Shown: in pieces, positions 28,151-36,239 of the stretch
How the letters are laid out: the number at the start of each line of letters is the position of its first letter
How positions within the stretch are numbered: the stretch's first letter is position 1
NCBI GenBank assembly: GCA_963734025.1
Contig: CAVTFR010000011.1
Coordinates: 434,001 to 498,000, forward strand
DNA length: 64,000 nt
DNA from: JACVRW01 sp963734025
GTDB lineage: Bacteria; Actinomycetota; Thermoleophilia; Solirubrobacterales; Thermoleophilaceae
Direction: 5' to 3'
Notes under the pieces: model-generated
Databases searched by the model: none
What the model was told of the DNA's origin: nothing
The model's input: only the letters and a program-made list of their open reading frames with translations
Translations under genes and position numbers: made by a program

Positions 28151-28311
28151 TGAGTAGAGCGGGTCGGGTTCGATCATGCGAACGCGGGAAACGGGGACAT
28201 GCCGCGCTTGCGACCCCCGCCTTCCCCTACCTGCAACAACGCCGGACGCGCTCGGTTGCGGTCCCCCGCCCCTGGTAGCGTCCGCCCAGCAGGACCTAAC
28301 AGCTAGCAGAT

Positions 28312-28527
28312 ATGAGTATCGGATTCTCCATATTCCTCATCGCGGTGGGCGCGATCCTGCGCTACGCCGTGACCGCATCGGTCTCCGGGGTCGAGCTCGA
28401 AACGGTCGGCCTGATCCTGATGATCGCCGGCATCATCGGGCTCGTGATCTCGCTCGCGATCATCTTCCTGCGCGACGACGGCAGCGCTCCGCGCCCGCCG
28501 GATGACTATCCGACTCGCCGCGTCTGA
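28312..28527 (+). CDS. Small two-helix membrane protein, DUF6458-like
   Basis: 71 residues with two membrane segments (about 3-22 and 31-52) separated by SVSGVELETVG, and a short charged, Pro-rich cytoplasmic tail (DDGSAPRPPDDYPTRRV). This pattern fits the actinobacterial DUF6458 family, whose function is unknown. It reads toward the TPP riboswitch but ends 38 bp before it. The 161 bp upstream (28151-28311) hold the divergent promoters and no other gene. Confidence 0.75.
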   Translation: MSIGFSIFLIAVGAILRYAVTASVSGVELETVGLILMIAGIIGLVISLAIIFLRDDGSAPRPPDDYPTRRV

Positions 28528-28559
28528 GTCGCGCCGATCCGCGCCGGGTAGCATCTGAC

Positions 28560-28656
28560 CGAGACACGGGAGCTCGGGGTGAACCGGGCTGAGAGGGCGG
28601 CTGCGGCGCCGCCGACCGTCGAACCTGACCCGGGTAATGCCGGTGGAGGAAGGGGA
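28560..28656 (+). promoter_or_regulatory. TPP (THI-element) riboswitch
   Basis: The conserved thiamine pyrophosphate aptamer is present in order: CGGGAGCTCGGGG, the GGCTGAGAGG pyrimidine-sensor helix, a GC-rich variable stem, then GAACCTGACCCGGGTAATGCC and GGAGGAAGGGGAG. The last segment also acts as the Shine-Dalgarno sequence of thiO, whose ATG is at 28658. Ligand binding would therefore hide the ribosome site and stop translation when thiamine diphosphate is plentiful. Confidence 0.95.
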
Positions 28657-28657
28657 G

Positions 28658-29803
28658 ATGCAAGAGCCGCGGAGAAGCAGAGCACAGCGTTACGACGCGG
28701 TCGTCGTGGGCGCCGGGCTGATCGGCCTCGCCTGTGCCTGGCGAGCGCAGCGCCGCGGCATGTCGGTGCTCGTCGTCGACCGGGCGAGCGAGGTGGGCGC
28801 CGGCGCCTCGAGCGTGGCCGCCGGGATGCTCGCGCCGGTCACCGAGGCCGACTTCGGCGAGCTCGGGCCGTTGCGGGTGAACCTGGCCGGACGCGAGCGC
28901 TGGACGGCTTTCGCCGCCGAGCTCGAGGAGCTGACCGGCCTGTCGACGGGCTACCGCGAGACCGGCGCGCTCGTCGTCGCGGCCGACGCGGACGACGCCG
29001 GAGAGCTGCGCCGCCTCCACGACTTCCAGCGCGAGCTCGGCCTCGAGGCGCAGTGGCTCACGCCCTCGCGCTGCCGCGACATCGAGCCCGGCCTGTCCCC
29101 GCGCATCGCCGGCGGCATCCTCGCCCCGCAGGACGCCCAGGCGGAGCCGCGCGCGGTGGTACGCGCGCTGGCGGAGGCGGTCGGCGAGATCGACCTGGGG
29201 CTGGAGGTCGAATCGGTCGAGCACGACGGCGGACGGGTCACCGGCGTGCGCACCCACGACGGCACGATCGGCTGCGACCAGGTGGTACTCGCCTGCGGGG
29301 CCTGGAGCGCCGCGCTCGCGCCGGACGGGCACGGGCCGCCGGTCCGCCCGGTGAAGGGCCAGATCCTCGAGCTGCGCGCCCGCGGAGCGGCGCGCGAGCC
29401 GTTCGAGCGCGTGCTGCGCACGCCGCGCTGCTATCTCGTCGGCCGCGGTGACGGCCGCGTCGTGCTCGGGGCGACTGTCGAGGAGCAGGGTTTCGACACC
29501 ACGGTCACGGCGGACGGCGTCTTCCGGCTGCTCGAGGCGGCATGGGAGGTGCTGCCGGAGGTCGGCGAGCTCGAGCTGGCCGGTGCGCGTGCCGGCCTTC
29601 GACCCGGCACCCCCGACAACACGCCGGTGATCGGCCGCGACGAGCTCGACGGCCTCGTTTGGGCGACCGGCCATTGGCGCAACGGAGTTCTGCTGGCGCC
29701 GCTCACCGGCGAGGCGGTGGCGGGCCTGCTCGCCGGTGATGAGCTGCCCGGCGAGCTCGCGGCGCTCAGCCCCGACCGCTTCGGCGAGAGGACCCGCGCA
29801 TGA
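28658..29803 (+). CDS. thiO: Glycine oxidase
   Basis: FAD enzyme of 381 residues of the D-amino acid oxidase fold. It oxidises glycine to the imine needed for the thiazole ring of thiamine. FAD motif VVGAGLIGLACAWRAQ is at about 16-31, followed by VVDRASEVGAGASSVAAGML, and the C-terminal RPGTPDNTPVIGRDEL and TGHWRNGVLLAP segments are typical. Starts 1 bp after the riboswitch-embedded ribosome site and overlaps thiS by 4 nt (ATGA). Confidence 0.92.
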   Translation: MQEPRRSRAQRYDAVVVGAGLIGLACAWRAQRRGMSVLVVDRASEVGAGASSVAAGMLAPVTEADFGELGPLRVNLAGRERWTAFAAELEELTGLSTGYRETGALVVAADADDAGELRRLHDFQRELGLEAQWLTPSRCRDIEPGLSPRIAGGILAPQDAQAEPRAVVRALAEAVGEIDLGLEVESVEHDGGRVTGVRTHDGTIGCDQVVLACGAWSAALAPDGHGPPVRPVKGQILELRARGAAREPFERVLRTPRCYLVGRGDGRVVLGATVEEQGFDTTVTADGVFRLLEAAWEVLPEVGELELAGARAGLRPGTPDNTPVIGRDELDGLVWATGHWRNGVLLAPLTGEAVAGLLAGDELPGELAALSPDRFGERTRA

Positions 29804-30012
29804 CGCTCGTGGTCCTGAACGGGGAGCGCCAAGAGCTGCCGGACGGCGCGACCGTCGAGGTCGCGGTGATCGCGACAGGGGCACCTACCGACGGCCGCGG
29901 CGTCGCCGCGGCGCTCGACGGCGAGGTCGTCCCGCGCGGCGCATGGGCGACCACCCCGGTGCGCGAGGGCCAGCAGGTCGAGGTGCTGCACGCCGTCCAG
30001 GGAGGAGCGTGA
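29800..30012 (+). CDS. thiS: Sulfur carrier protein with extra C-terminal alanine
   Basis: 70-residue beta-grasp protein that carries sulfur as a C-terminal thiocarboxylate for ThiG. Start overlaps thiO, stop overlaps thiG (TGATG). The usual family C-terminus is Gly-Gly-COOH; here the codons CAG GGA GGA GCG TGA give QGGA, one residue past the diglycine. An exposed Gly-Gly is required for adenylation, so processing or a relaxed activating enzyme would be needed. No activating enzyme gene (thiF) is in the window. Confidence 0.88.
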   Translation: MTLVVLNGERQELPDGATVEVAVIATGAPTDGRGVAAALDGEVVPRGAWATTPVREGQQVEVLHAVQGGA

Positions 30013-30812
30013 TGTTCGAGATCGCCGGTCGTGCGCTCGAGTCGCGCCTCATTCTCGGCACGGGCGGCTTCCGCAACTTGTCGGTGATGGCCGAGGCGGC
30101 CGAGGAGTCGGGCGCCGAGCTCGCGACGGTCGCGATGCGCCGGGTCGACCCGAGTGCGCGCGGCTCGATCGTCGAGGTGCTGACGGACATCGGGCTCGAG
30201 GTGCTCCCGAACACGGCCGGTTGCTTCACGGCGCGCGACGCGGTCGCCACCGCCAAGCTCGCCCGCGAGGCGCTCGAGACCGACTGGGTCAAGCTCGAGG
30301 TGATCGGCGACGACCGCACGCTCCTGCCCGACCCGGCCGAGCTCCTGCGCGGCGCCGAGGAGCTCGTCGCCGACGGCTTCACGGTCCTCCCGTACACGAA
30401 TGACGATCCGATCCTCGCCCGCCGGCTCGAGGACGCCGGCTGCGCGGCGGTGATGCCGCTCGGCTCGCCGATCGGCAGCGGCATGGGGATCAACAACGCC
30501 TACAACCTGCGCCTGATCGTCGAGTCCGCCGGCGTTCCCGTGATCCTCGACGCGGGCATCGGCACGGCCTCGGACGCCGCGCTCGCGATGGAGGCCGGCT
30601 GCGACGGCGTCTTGCTCGCCAGCGCGATCTCGCGCGCCGCCGACCCGGTCGCAATGGCGCGCGCTATGCGCAAGGCGGTCGAGGCGGGCTACGAGGCGCG
30701 GGCCGCCGGCCGCATACCCCGGCGCCTGTACGCACAGCCGTCCTCGCCCGAGGAGGGGCTCGCGGAGCTCGGCACGCTGGCGGACCCGGCGGAGCACGGC
30801 CGCGGGCGGTGA
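30012..30812 (+). CDS. thiG: Thiazole synthase
   Basis: 266-residue (beta/alpha)8 enzyme that condenses deoxyxylulose phosphate, dehydroglycine and ThiS-thiocarboxylate to the thiazole. Canonical motifs: LILGTGGFRNL, the Schiff-base Lys in VKLEVIGDD, and phosphate loops AVMPLGSPIGSGMGI and VILDAGIGTASDAALAMEAG. Third gene of the riboswitch-controlled unit; the 3' end overlaps the next GTG start (GTGA). Confidence 0.95.
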   Translation: MFEIAGRALESRLILGTGGFRNLSVMAEAAEESGAELATVAMRRVDPSARGSIVEVLTDIGLEVLPNTAGCFTARDAVATAKLAREALETDWVKLEVIGDDRTLLPDPAELLRGAEELVADGFTVLPYTNDDPILARRLEDAGCAAVMPLGSPIGSGMGINNAYNLRLIVESAGVPVILDAGIGTASDAALAMEAGCDGVLLASAISRAADPVAMARAMRKAVEAGYEARAAGRIPRRLYAQPSSPEEGLAELGTLADPAEHGRGR

Positions 30813-31297
30813 GCACTGAGCTCGAGCGCAGCGCGGCCGATGCGCTGGCCGAGACCTGGCGCGCCGCCTGGCAGCAGAGCGGCTTCGAGTCCTGCTGCAC
30901 GCCGGACATCTCCTATGAGGACCCCGTGTCCGTCGAGCCGCTCCGCGGTGTCGACGCGCTCGAGCGCCACGCCGCTTCGCTGCGCGGCGCGTTCCCCGAC
31001 CTGCGCATCGAGGCGACCGCGCCCGCGCTCGCGCGTGGCACGTACCTGTGCGTCCCCTGGCGCGCGCTCGGCACCCACGGCGGCGACCTCGGCCAGATGC
31101 TTCCCGCGAGCGACCGCTCTGTGACGCTCCACGGTGTCCACTTCATCGAGCTCTCGGACGGCGCGATCCGGCGCGCCCGCGGCTTCTTCGACCTCTACGA
31201 CGCCGCGACCCAGCTTGGCCTGCTGCCCGCGCGGGGCGGGATCGGCGAGACGGCGATGCTGCTGCTGCGCGGCTTCGGACTGCGCCGCAAGGCCTAG
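30809..31297 (+). CDS. SnoaL/ester-cyclase-like NTF2-fold protein
   Basis: 162 residues of the NTF2-like alpha+beta fold. The pattern ISYEDPVSVEPLRGVDALERHAASLRGAFPDLRIE and VTLHGVHFIELSDGAIRRARGFFDLYDAATQLGLLP matches SnoaL-type cyclases and their many uncharacterised relatives. GTG 30809 lies inside the thiG stop (GTGA), so it is translationally coupled to thiG although no thiamine role is known. Function not assignable. Confidence 0.75.
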   Translation: MSTELERSAADALAETWRAAWQQSGFESCCTPDISYEDPVSVEPLRGVDALERHAASLRGAFPDLRIEATAPALARGTYLCVPWRALGTHGGDLGQMLPASDRSVTLHGVHFIELSDGAIRRARGFFDLYDAATQLGLLPARGGIGETAMLLLRGFGLRRKA

Positions 31298-31301
31298 GGC
31301 G

Positions 31302-31742
31302 CTACTCCGTCACCTCGATCGTGCCCGCCATCCCGGGGGCGTGCACGCGGCAGACGTACTGGTAGTTCCCCGGCTGGTCGAAGGTCTGCGCGAACGTGTC
31401 GCCCTCCATCATCCCGCCCTCGGGACCGGAGCTGAACGCGGGACCCGGGCCGCCGGTCTTGTCGACGTCGTGGGGCACGCCTTCCTCGTTCGTCCAGGTG
31501 ACGGTGTCACCCACCTTGATCGTCGTGTCGGAGGGGTTGAACTGGATGTTGCGCATGGCGACCTTGGCGCCGCCGCCTCCGCCCGCCTCGGCGCCGCCAC
31601 CGCTGCCGCCACCCTCCTCGGCCGGTTGCTCGGTGTTGGCGCCGCCGCCGTTTCCGGAGTCGTCGTCATCGTCGCCGCCGCAGCCGGCCACCACGAGACC
31701 GACCGCGAGGCAGGCCAGGAGCAATGCGAGCAGCCTCTTCAT
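31302..31742 (-). CDS. Plastocyanin-like cupredoxin lipoprotein
   Basis: 146-residue lipoprotein: lipobox LVVAGC with Cys21, a Gly/Asp/Glu-rich linker (22-58), then a cupredoxin domain (about 60-146). Type I copper ligands are visible as His in VPHDV, then Cys, His and Met in YVCRVHAPGM. It should carry electrons at the outer face of the membrane; no redox partner is encoded next to it. Its stop is 4 bp from the convergent SnoaL-like stop. Confidence 0.85.
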   Translation of the reverse strand: MKRLLALLLACLAVGLVVAGCGGDDDDDSGNGGGANTEQPAEEGGGSGGGAEAGGGGGAKVAMRNIQFNPSDTTIKVGDTVTWTNEEGVPHDVDKTGGPGPAFSSGPEGGMMEGDTFAQTFDQPGNYQYVCRVHAPGMAGTIEVTE

Positions 31743-31775
31743 TGACTGAACACTAAAACAGTGAGCCGCGCGTCC

Positions 31776-32645
31776 TCAGGGCGAATGCGCCAACAGCAGC
31801 TCCAGCAGCGCCTTCTGGGCATGCAGGCGGTTCTCCGCCTGGTCCCAGACCGCCGAGCGCTCGCCGTAGAGGACGTCCTCGCTGATCTCCTCGCCGGGGT
31901 GGGCGGGAAGGCAATGGAGGACGATCGCGTCGTCGCGCGCCCGGGCCAGCAGGTCGGCGTCGATCCGGTAGGGCGCGAGCAGCGAGCGGCGGTGCTCGGC
32001 GTCCTCCTCATCGCCCATGCTCACCCAGACGTCGGTGTAGATCGCGTGCGCGCCGCGCACCGCCTCCGCCGGGTCGATCCCGGGCGCCTCGGGAAGCGAG
32101 AGCTCGGGCGGGGTCGCCACCGCCACCTCGACCCCTGCGATGCCGCCGCCGATCAGCAGCGAGCGCGTCATGTTGTTGCCGTCGCCGACGTACGCGAGCT
32201 TCAGTCCGTCGAGCGTCCCAAAGCGCTCGAGCAGCGTCATGAGGTCGGCGAGCACCTGGCACGGGTGGTGCTCGTGGGTGAGCATGTTGATGACAGGGAC
32301 GCTCGAGTGGCGCGCCAGCTCCTCGACGGTCTCGTGCGGGCCCGTGCGGATGCCGATCGCGTGCACCATCCGGCCCAGCACGAGCGCGGTGTCGCGCGGC
32401 GACTCGCCGCGCGACAGCTGCAGCTCGCCCTCGCGCAATACGAGCGGATGGCCGCCCAGCTCGAACACGCCCGTCTCGAAGGAGACGCGCGTGCGCGTCG
32501 AGGGCTTGTCGAAGACGAGCGCCACGCTGCGGCCGTCGAGCGCGTGCGACGAAAGCCGCGCGGCCTTGAGCTCGATCGCGCGCCCGAGCAGCCGCAGCTG
32601 CTCGTCCGCGCTGAGCTCCTCACCTGTTAGGAAGTGCCTTGCCAT
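31776..32645 (-). CDS. argF: Ornithine carbamoyltransferase
   Basis: 289 residues; condenses ornithine and carbamoyl phosphate to citrulline in arginine synthesis. Motifs: STRTRVSFE (carbamoyl-phosphate loop), HHPCQVLAD, the DGNNMTRSL turn, and HCLPAHPGEEI (ornithine side, catalytic Cys). Slightly shorter than the usual 300-330. No other arginine gene is adjacent. Its ATG overlaps that of the divergent EEP-family gene (CATG at 32643-32646), so each promoter must lie inside the other gene. Confidence 0.92.
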   Translation of the reverse strand: MARHFLTGEELSADEQLRLLGRAIELKAARLSSHALDGRSVALVFDKPSTRTRVSFETGVFELGGHPLVLREGELQLSRGESPRDTALVLGRMVHAIGIRTGPHETVEELARHSSVPVINMLTHEHHPCQVLADLMTLLERFGTLDGLKLAYVGDGNNMTRSLLIGGGIAGVEVAVATPPELSLPEAPGIDPAEAVRGAHAIYTDVWVSMGDEEDAEHRRSLLAPYRIDADLLARARDDAIVLHCLPAHPGEEISEDVLYGERSAVWDQAENRLHAQKALLELLLAHSP

Positions 32646-33459
32646 GCGGGTCCTCAGCTGGAACCTCTACCACGGCCGCGACTTCCCGCCCGATCCGGCC
32701 CTATTCACGTTGCGCGGCCGGCTGCTGCGGAGGACCGAGCGAAACGCGACGCACGCACAGGTCAACCGGCCCCTCCTCGATGAGTTCGCGACCGTGCTCG
32801 ACGGGCTCGATTGGGACCTCGCGCTGCTGCAGGAAGCGCCGCCGCGCTGGTTCCGGGCGCTGTGCGCCCGCACGCGCTCGCACGGCACGCTCGTCAGGAC
32901 GTCTCGCAACTGGTGCCAGCCCTTGCAGCGCCCGCTCGCCGACTGGAACCCGGACCTGCTCGCCTCGTCCGACGGCGGCTCGAACCAGATGCTCGTGCGC
33001 GCTCCCGCGCGGGTACTCGAACGGCGCCGGCTGACGCTCGCCCACTCGCCCGAGCAGCGGCGCATGCAGTGGGTGCGGCTCGAGCTTCCGGAGGGGAGGC
33101 TGTGCGCGGCGAATCTGCACGCCTCCACCGGCCTGCCTGAGCGCGCCGCGGCCGAGGTGGTCCGGGCCGCGGAGCACGCCATCGCCTGGTCGGACGGCGA
33201 CTCGCTCGTCTTCGGAGGCGACCTCAACCTGCGCCCCGCGCGCAACCCGGAGCCGTTCGAGGACCTCCGCGAGCGCATGCAGCTCGCTCCCCCCACCGCC
33301 CCCGACGCGATCGACCACATCCTGGTACGAGGTCTCGAGGTCGTGGAGCGACCGCGCCGGCTGGCCCCCGAGCGCCGCGAGCTGACCGAGCCGGACGGCC
33401 TGCGAATCAGGCTGTCGGACCACGCTCCGGTCGGCGGCGCGTTCGCTCCTCCGAGGTGA
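32644..33459 (+). CDS. Endonuclease/exonuclease/phosphatase-fold protein
   Basis: 271-residue cytosolic member of the EEP superfamily. It begins RVLSWNLYHGRDFP (catalytic Asn strand), keeps LLQEAPPRWF (metal Glu), CAANLHAS, VFGGDLNLRP (Asp-Asn) and ends IDHILVRGLEV and LSDHAPVGG (catalytic Asp-His). Substrate may be DNA, inositol phosphate or another phosphoester. Divergent from argF with overlapping start codons. Confidence 0.85.
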   Translation: MRVLSWNLYHGRDFPPDPALFTLRGRLLRRTERNATHAQVNRPLLDEFATVLDGLDWDLALLQEAPPRWFRALCARTRSHGTLVRTSRNWCQPLQRPLADWNPDLLASSDGGSNQMLVRAPARVLERRRLTLAHSPEQRRMQWVRLELPEGRLCAANLHASTGLPERAAAEVVRAAEHAIAWSDGDSLVFGGDLNLRPARNPEPFEDLRERMQLAPPTAPDAIDHILVRGLEVVERPRRLAPERRELTEPDGLRIRLSDHAPVGGAFAPPR

Positions 33460-33503
33460 GATAGTCCGGCGGCAGCCAACCACGGTCGAGAGAAGGGTGG
33501 GCG

Positions 33504-34151
33504 ATGGCAGAGCGCCGTACCAGCACGAGGAAGTCGAGCACCAAGCGCACCGCCGCGGCGAAGAAGGGCGGCGCCGCCCGCGCCCGCCAGGGGAAGGCGC
33601 AGCAGAGCGCGAAGACCGCCTCGCGCGCGGCCGCGAAGCCGGCGAAGGGCGCCGGGCTCGAAGCCAAGACGGTCGCCGAGTTCCGCGAGGCGCTCCGAAA
33701 GCACCTGATCAAGCCGAGCGGCGTGGTCCTGCTCACGCGCGAGCGCATCGAGGAGGCGTTGTCGAAGAGCGGCAAGCTCTCTCCGAAGGACGCCCGCGGC
33801 ATCGCCGGCGACCTCGTCAAGCGCGGCCGCAAGGAGACGAACGACGTCGTCAAGGACCTCGAGAACCTGCTCGACAAGGGCCGGCGCGACGTCTCGAAGC
33901 GCGCCGGCAGCGCGCGCGGCCGCGCCGTGCACGCGGCGTCGCCGGCGATCGCCCAGGCGGACCGCGCCCGGCGCGCCGCCAAGGTCGGGAGCAGCTTCCC
34001 GATCAGCCTCTACGAGGATCTGAACGTGGGTGAGATAAAGGCTCGGCTCAGCGACCTCACGCCGGCCCAGCTGCGCAAGGTCCGCGACCACGAGCGCCGC
34101 AACGCGAACCGCAAGGGCGTGCTCAGCGCGATCGAAAGCAAGCTGAAGTAG
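33504..34151 (+). CDS. Basic histone H1-like N-terminus with Rho-N-like C-terminal segment
   Basis: 215 residues in three parts. Residues 1-55 are Lys/Arg/Ala rich (MAERRTSTRKSSTKRTAAAKK...), like bacterial H1-type tails. Residues 56-125 form an amphipathic helical region (TVAEFREALRKHLI, DLVKRGRKETNDVVKDLE) resembling phasin- or granule-associated helices. Residues 165-215 (YEDLNVGEIKARLSDLTPAQLRKVRDHERR) look like a short helical element common in actinobacterial proteins. Likely binds nucleic acid or coats a polymer; unproven. Good ribosome site (GAGAAGGG) before ATG 33504. Confidence 0.65.
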   Translation: MAERRTSTRKSSTKRTAAAKKGGAARARQGKAQQSAKTASRAAAKPAKGAGLEAKTVAEFREALRKHLIKPSGVVLLTRERIEEALSKSGKLSPKDARGIAGDLVKRGRKETNDVVKDLENLLDKGRRDVSKRAGSARGRAVHAASPAIAQADRARRAAKVGSSFPISLYEDLNVGEIKARLSDLTPAQLRKVRDHERRNANRKGVLSAIESKLK

Positions 34152-34162
34152 GCCTGCGACCA

Positions 34163-35536
34163 TTGGGCGTCGTGGAAGGCGCCCAGGTAACGACACCACC
34201 CCGCCCCCGCAAGGGCGACGAGCTCGAGCTCCGGATCGACCGGCTCGCCCACGGCGGCGCCGGCGTGGCCCGCAGCGACGGCTACGTCGTGTTCGTGCGC
34301 GGCGCCGTGCCGGGCGACCTCGTCCGCGCCCGCATCACCCGCTCGAAGCGCTCATTCGGGGAGGCAGACACGATCGAGCTGGTCGAGCCGAGTCCCGAGC
34401 GGATCGAGCCGCGTGCCCCGCATCCCGGCGCGCCCTGGCAGGTGCTCCCATACGAGCGCCAGCTCCAGGAGAAGGAGGAGCAGGTGCGCGACGCGCTCGC
34501 CCGCATCGGGCGCTTCGAGTCGCCCCCTGTCGAGCCGATCGTCCCCGCTCTGGAGCAGTTCCACTACCGCAACAAGCTCGAGTACTCGTTCGGCGAGGAC
34601 GAGGCGGGCACGCTCGTGCTCGGCTTCCACCGTCCCGGCCGCTTCGACCTGATCGACGACGTGGAGCACGACGTCCTCGCGTCCGCCCGCGTCGACGAGC
34701 TGCGCGAGACCGTCAAGACGTGGTGCCGCGAGGAGGGCCTGACCGCCTGGGACAGGCGCGCCCAGCGCGGCGTCCTGCGCAACCTCGTCGTCCGTGAGGG
34801 GCGCCGGACGGGCCAGCTCCAGGCGCGCATCGTGACGAGCCCGGGCAGCAGCTTCGACGTCGATGCGCTCGCGGCCGTCGTGCCGGCCGAGTCGTTCCTG
34901 TGGACGCGCGCCGCCGGCGTGGCGGAGACGACGCGCGAGGGCGACACCCAGATCGTCAAGGGCGCGGCTGTGCTCGAGGAGGAGCTGTCGGGCCTGCGCT
35001 TCCGGATCTCGCCGGATGCCTTCTTCCAGACCAATACCGAGATGGCGGAGCGCCTCTACGGCGCCGCGTCGGAGCTCGCGGGCCTCAGCGGGCGCGAGAA
35101 GGTGCTCGACCTGTTCTGCGGGATCGGCACGATCGCGCTCGTGCTCGCCCTCGACGCCGGCGAGGTCTGGGGCGTCGAGATCGTCGAGGAGGCCGTGGCC
35201 GACGCGATCGAGAACGCGCGATTGAACGGCATCGACAACGCACACTTCTTCGCCGGCGACGTGCGCCTGGCGATGCGCCCGCTGCTCGAGCAGAGCGGCT
35301 CACCGGACGTCGTCGTGGTGGACCCACCGCGCGCCGGGCTCTCCCAGAAGGTGGTCCGGCGCGTGCTCGAGGCGGAGGCGAGCCGGATCGTCTACGTGTC
35401 CTGCAACCCGACGACGCTCGCGCCGAACGCCCGCCAGATGGCCGACGCCGGCTACGAGCTGAAGACCGTCAGGCCGGTCGACATGTTCCCGCAGACGCCG
35501 CACATCGAGTGCGTGGCGCTGCTGGAGCGCGGTTAG
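34163..35536 (+). CDS. TrmA/RumA-family RNA (uracil-5-)-methyltransferase
   Basis: 457 residues from TTG 34163 (GTG 34172 is an alternative). Order: TRAM RNA-binding domain (about 14-75), linker, then the Rossmann SAM domain (about 300-457). Catalytic Cys is in VSCNPTTLAPNA, the base Glu near HIECVALLE, SAM motif VLDLFCGIGTIALVLA and the VVDPPRAGL strand are present. RumA-type enzymes usually have four cysteines for an iron-sulfur cluster after the TRAM domain; here the region reads HPGAPWQVLPYERQLQ with no cysteine. Target uridine in rRNA or tRNA cannot be said. Confidence 0.88.
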   Translation: MGVVEGAQVTTPPRPRKGDELELRIDRLAHGGAGVARSDGYVVFVRGAVPGDLVRARITRSKRSFGEADTIELVEPSPERIEPRAPHPGAPWQVLPYERQLQEKEEQVRDALARIGRFESPPVEPIVPALEQFHYRNKLEYSFGEDEAGTLVLGFHRPGRFDLIDDVEHDVLASARVDELRETVKTWCREEGLTAWDRRAQRGVLRNLVVREGRRTGQLQARIVTSPGSSFDVDALAAVVPAESFLWTRAAGVAETTREGDTQIVKGAAVLEEELSGLRFRISPDAFFQTNTEMAERLYGAASELAGLSGREKVLDLFCGIGTIALVLALDAGEVWGVEIVEEAVADAIENARLNGIDNAHFFAGDVRLAMRPLLEQSGSPDVVVVDPPRAGLSQKVVRRVLEAEASRIVYVSCNPTTLAPNARQMADAGYELKTVRPVDMFPQTPHIECVALLERG

Positions 35537-35586
35537 CATCCAGCCATCGCGGCGCCCGGCCGGCCACCTCCGGAGAGCGTCCGCAA

Positions 35587-36196
35587 GTGCTCATCGTCGG
35601 TGCCGGCCCGACCGGGCTCCTGCTGGCGGCCGAGCTCAGGCGGCGGGATGTCCCGTGCCTCCTGATCGACGCGAGCGATGCGCCGCTCGACTGGGACCGG
35701 GCGACGGTCATCCACGCCCGCTCGATGGAGATCTTCGAGTCGCTGGGGCTGGCCCATCACTTCCTCGAACACGGCGTGAAGACGCGGGCGGCGCACCTCC
35801 GCTCGGGGGCGAGGTCCTCGGCGAGCTGAACTTCGCGGCGGCCGACGGCCGCTACAGCTTCGACATCGGGATCTCCGAGGAGGTGACCGAGTCGGTCCTG
35901 ACGCGATACCTGGAAGCGCACGGCGGCGCGGTCACGCGCTCGACGCGCCTCGTCGGGCTGCAGCCGGGGCCCGGCGACGTCCCCACGTGATCCTCACGCC
36001 GCTGCCCGGTCGCCGCTGGCGGGTCTACCTGCGCCCGACGTCTGACACGAGCGACCTCCCCACGGACGCGATGGGCGTCCTCCGCAAGTACGTCCCGGAC
36101 GCCGCCTTCGCCGGCATCGAGAAGCCGACCCGCTTTCACTGCCACGCGCGCGTCGCGTAGCGTTTCCGCGAGGGTCGGATGCTCATCGCCGGCTAG
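35587..36196 (+). pseudogene. Remnant of PheA/TfdB-type FAD monooxygenase
   Basis: N-terminal FAD motif LIVGAGPTGLLLAAEL and RATVIHARSMEIFESLGL run to a premature stop at 35829. The next piece (GELNFAAADGRYSFDIGISE, ESVLTRYLEAHG) is in another frame to 35990. The third piece (YLRPTSDTSDLPTD, RFHCHARVA) is in a third frame, with an in-frame stop just before RFREGRMLIAG, the region that should lead into the conserved GDAAH. Several hundred residues of the family are missing. This is true decay, with indels, deletions and stops. It precedes the MFS/TetR pair and may once have been its partner. Confidence 0.85.
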
Positions 36197-36239
36197 CCGC
36201 TCGCCGGCGCGCCGCATCGATCCGCCTCTCCGTCGAGCA

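Noticed and set aside
35587..36196. Programmed frameshift in the FAD monooxygenase
   Set aside because: Large deletions and extra stops are present, so it is decay and not recoding.
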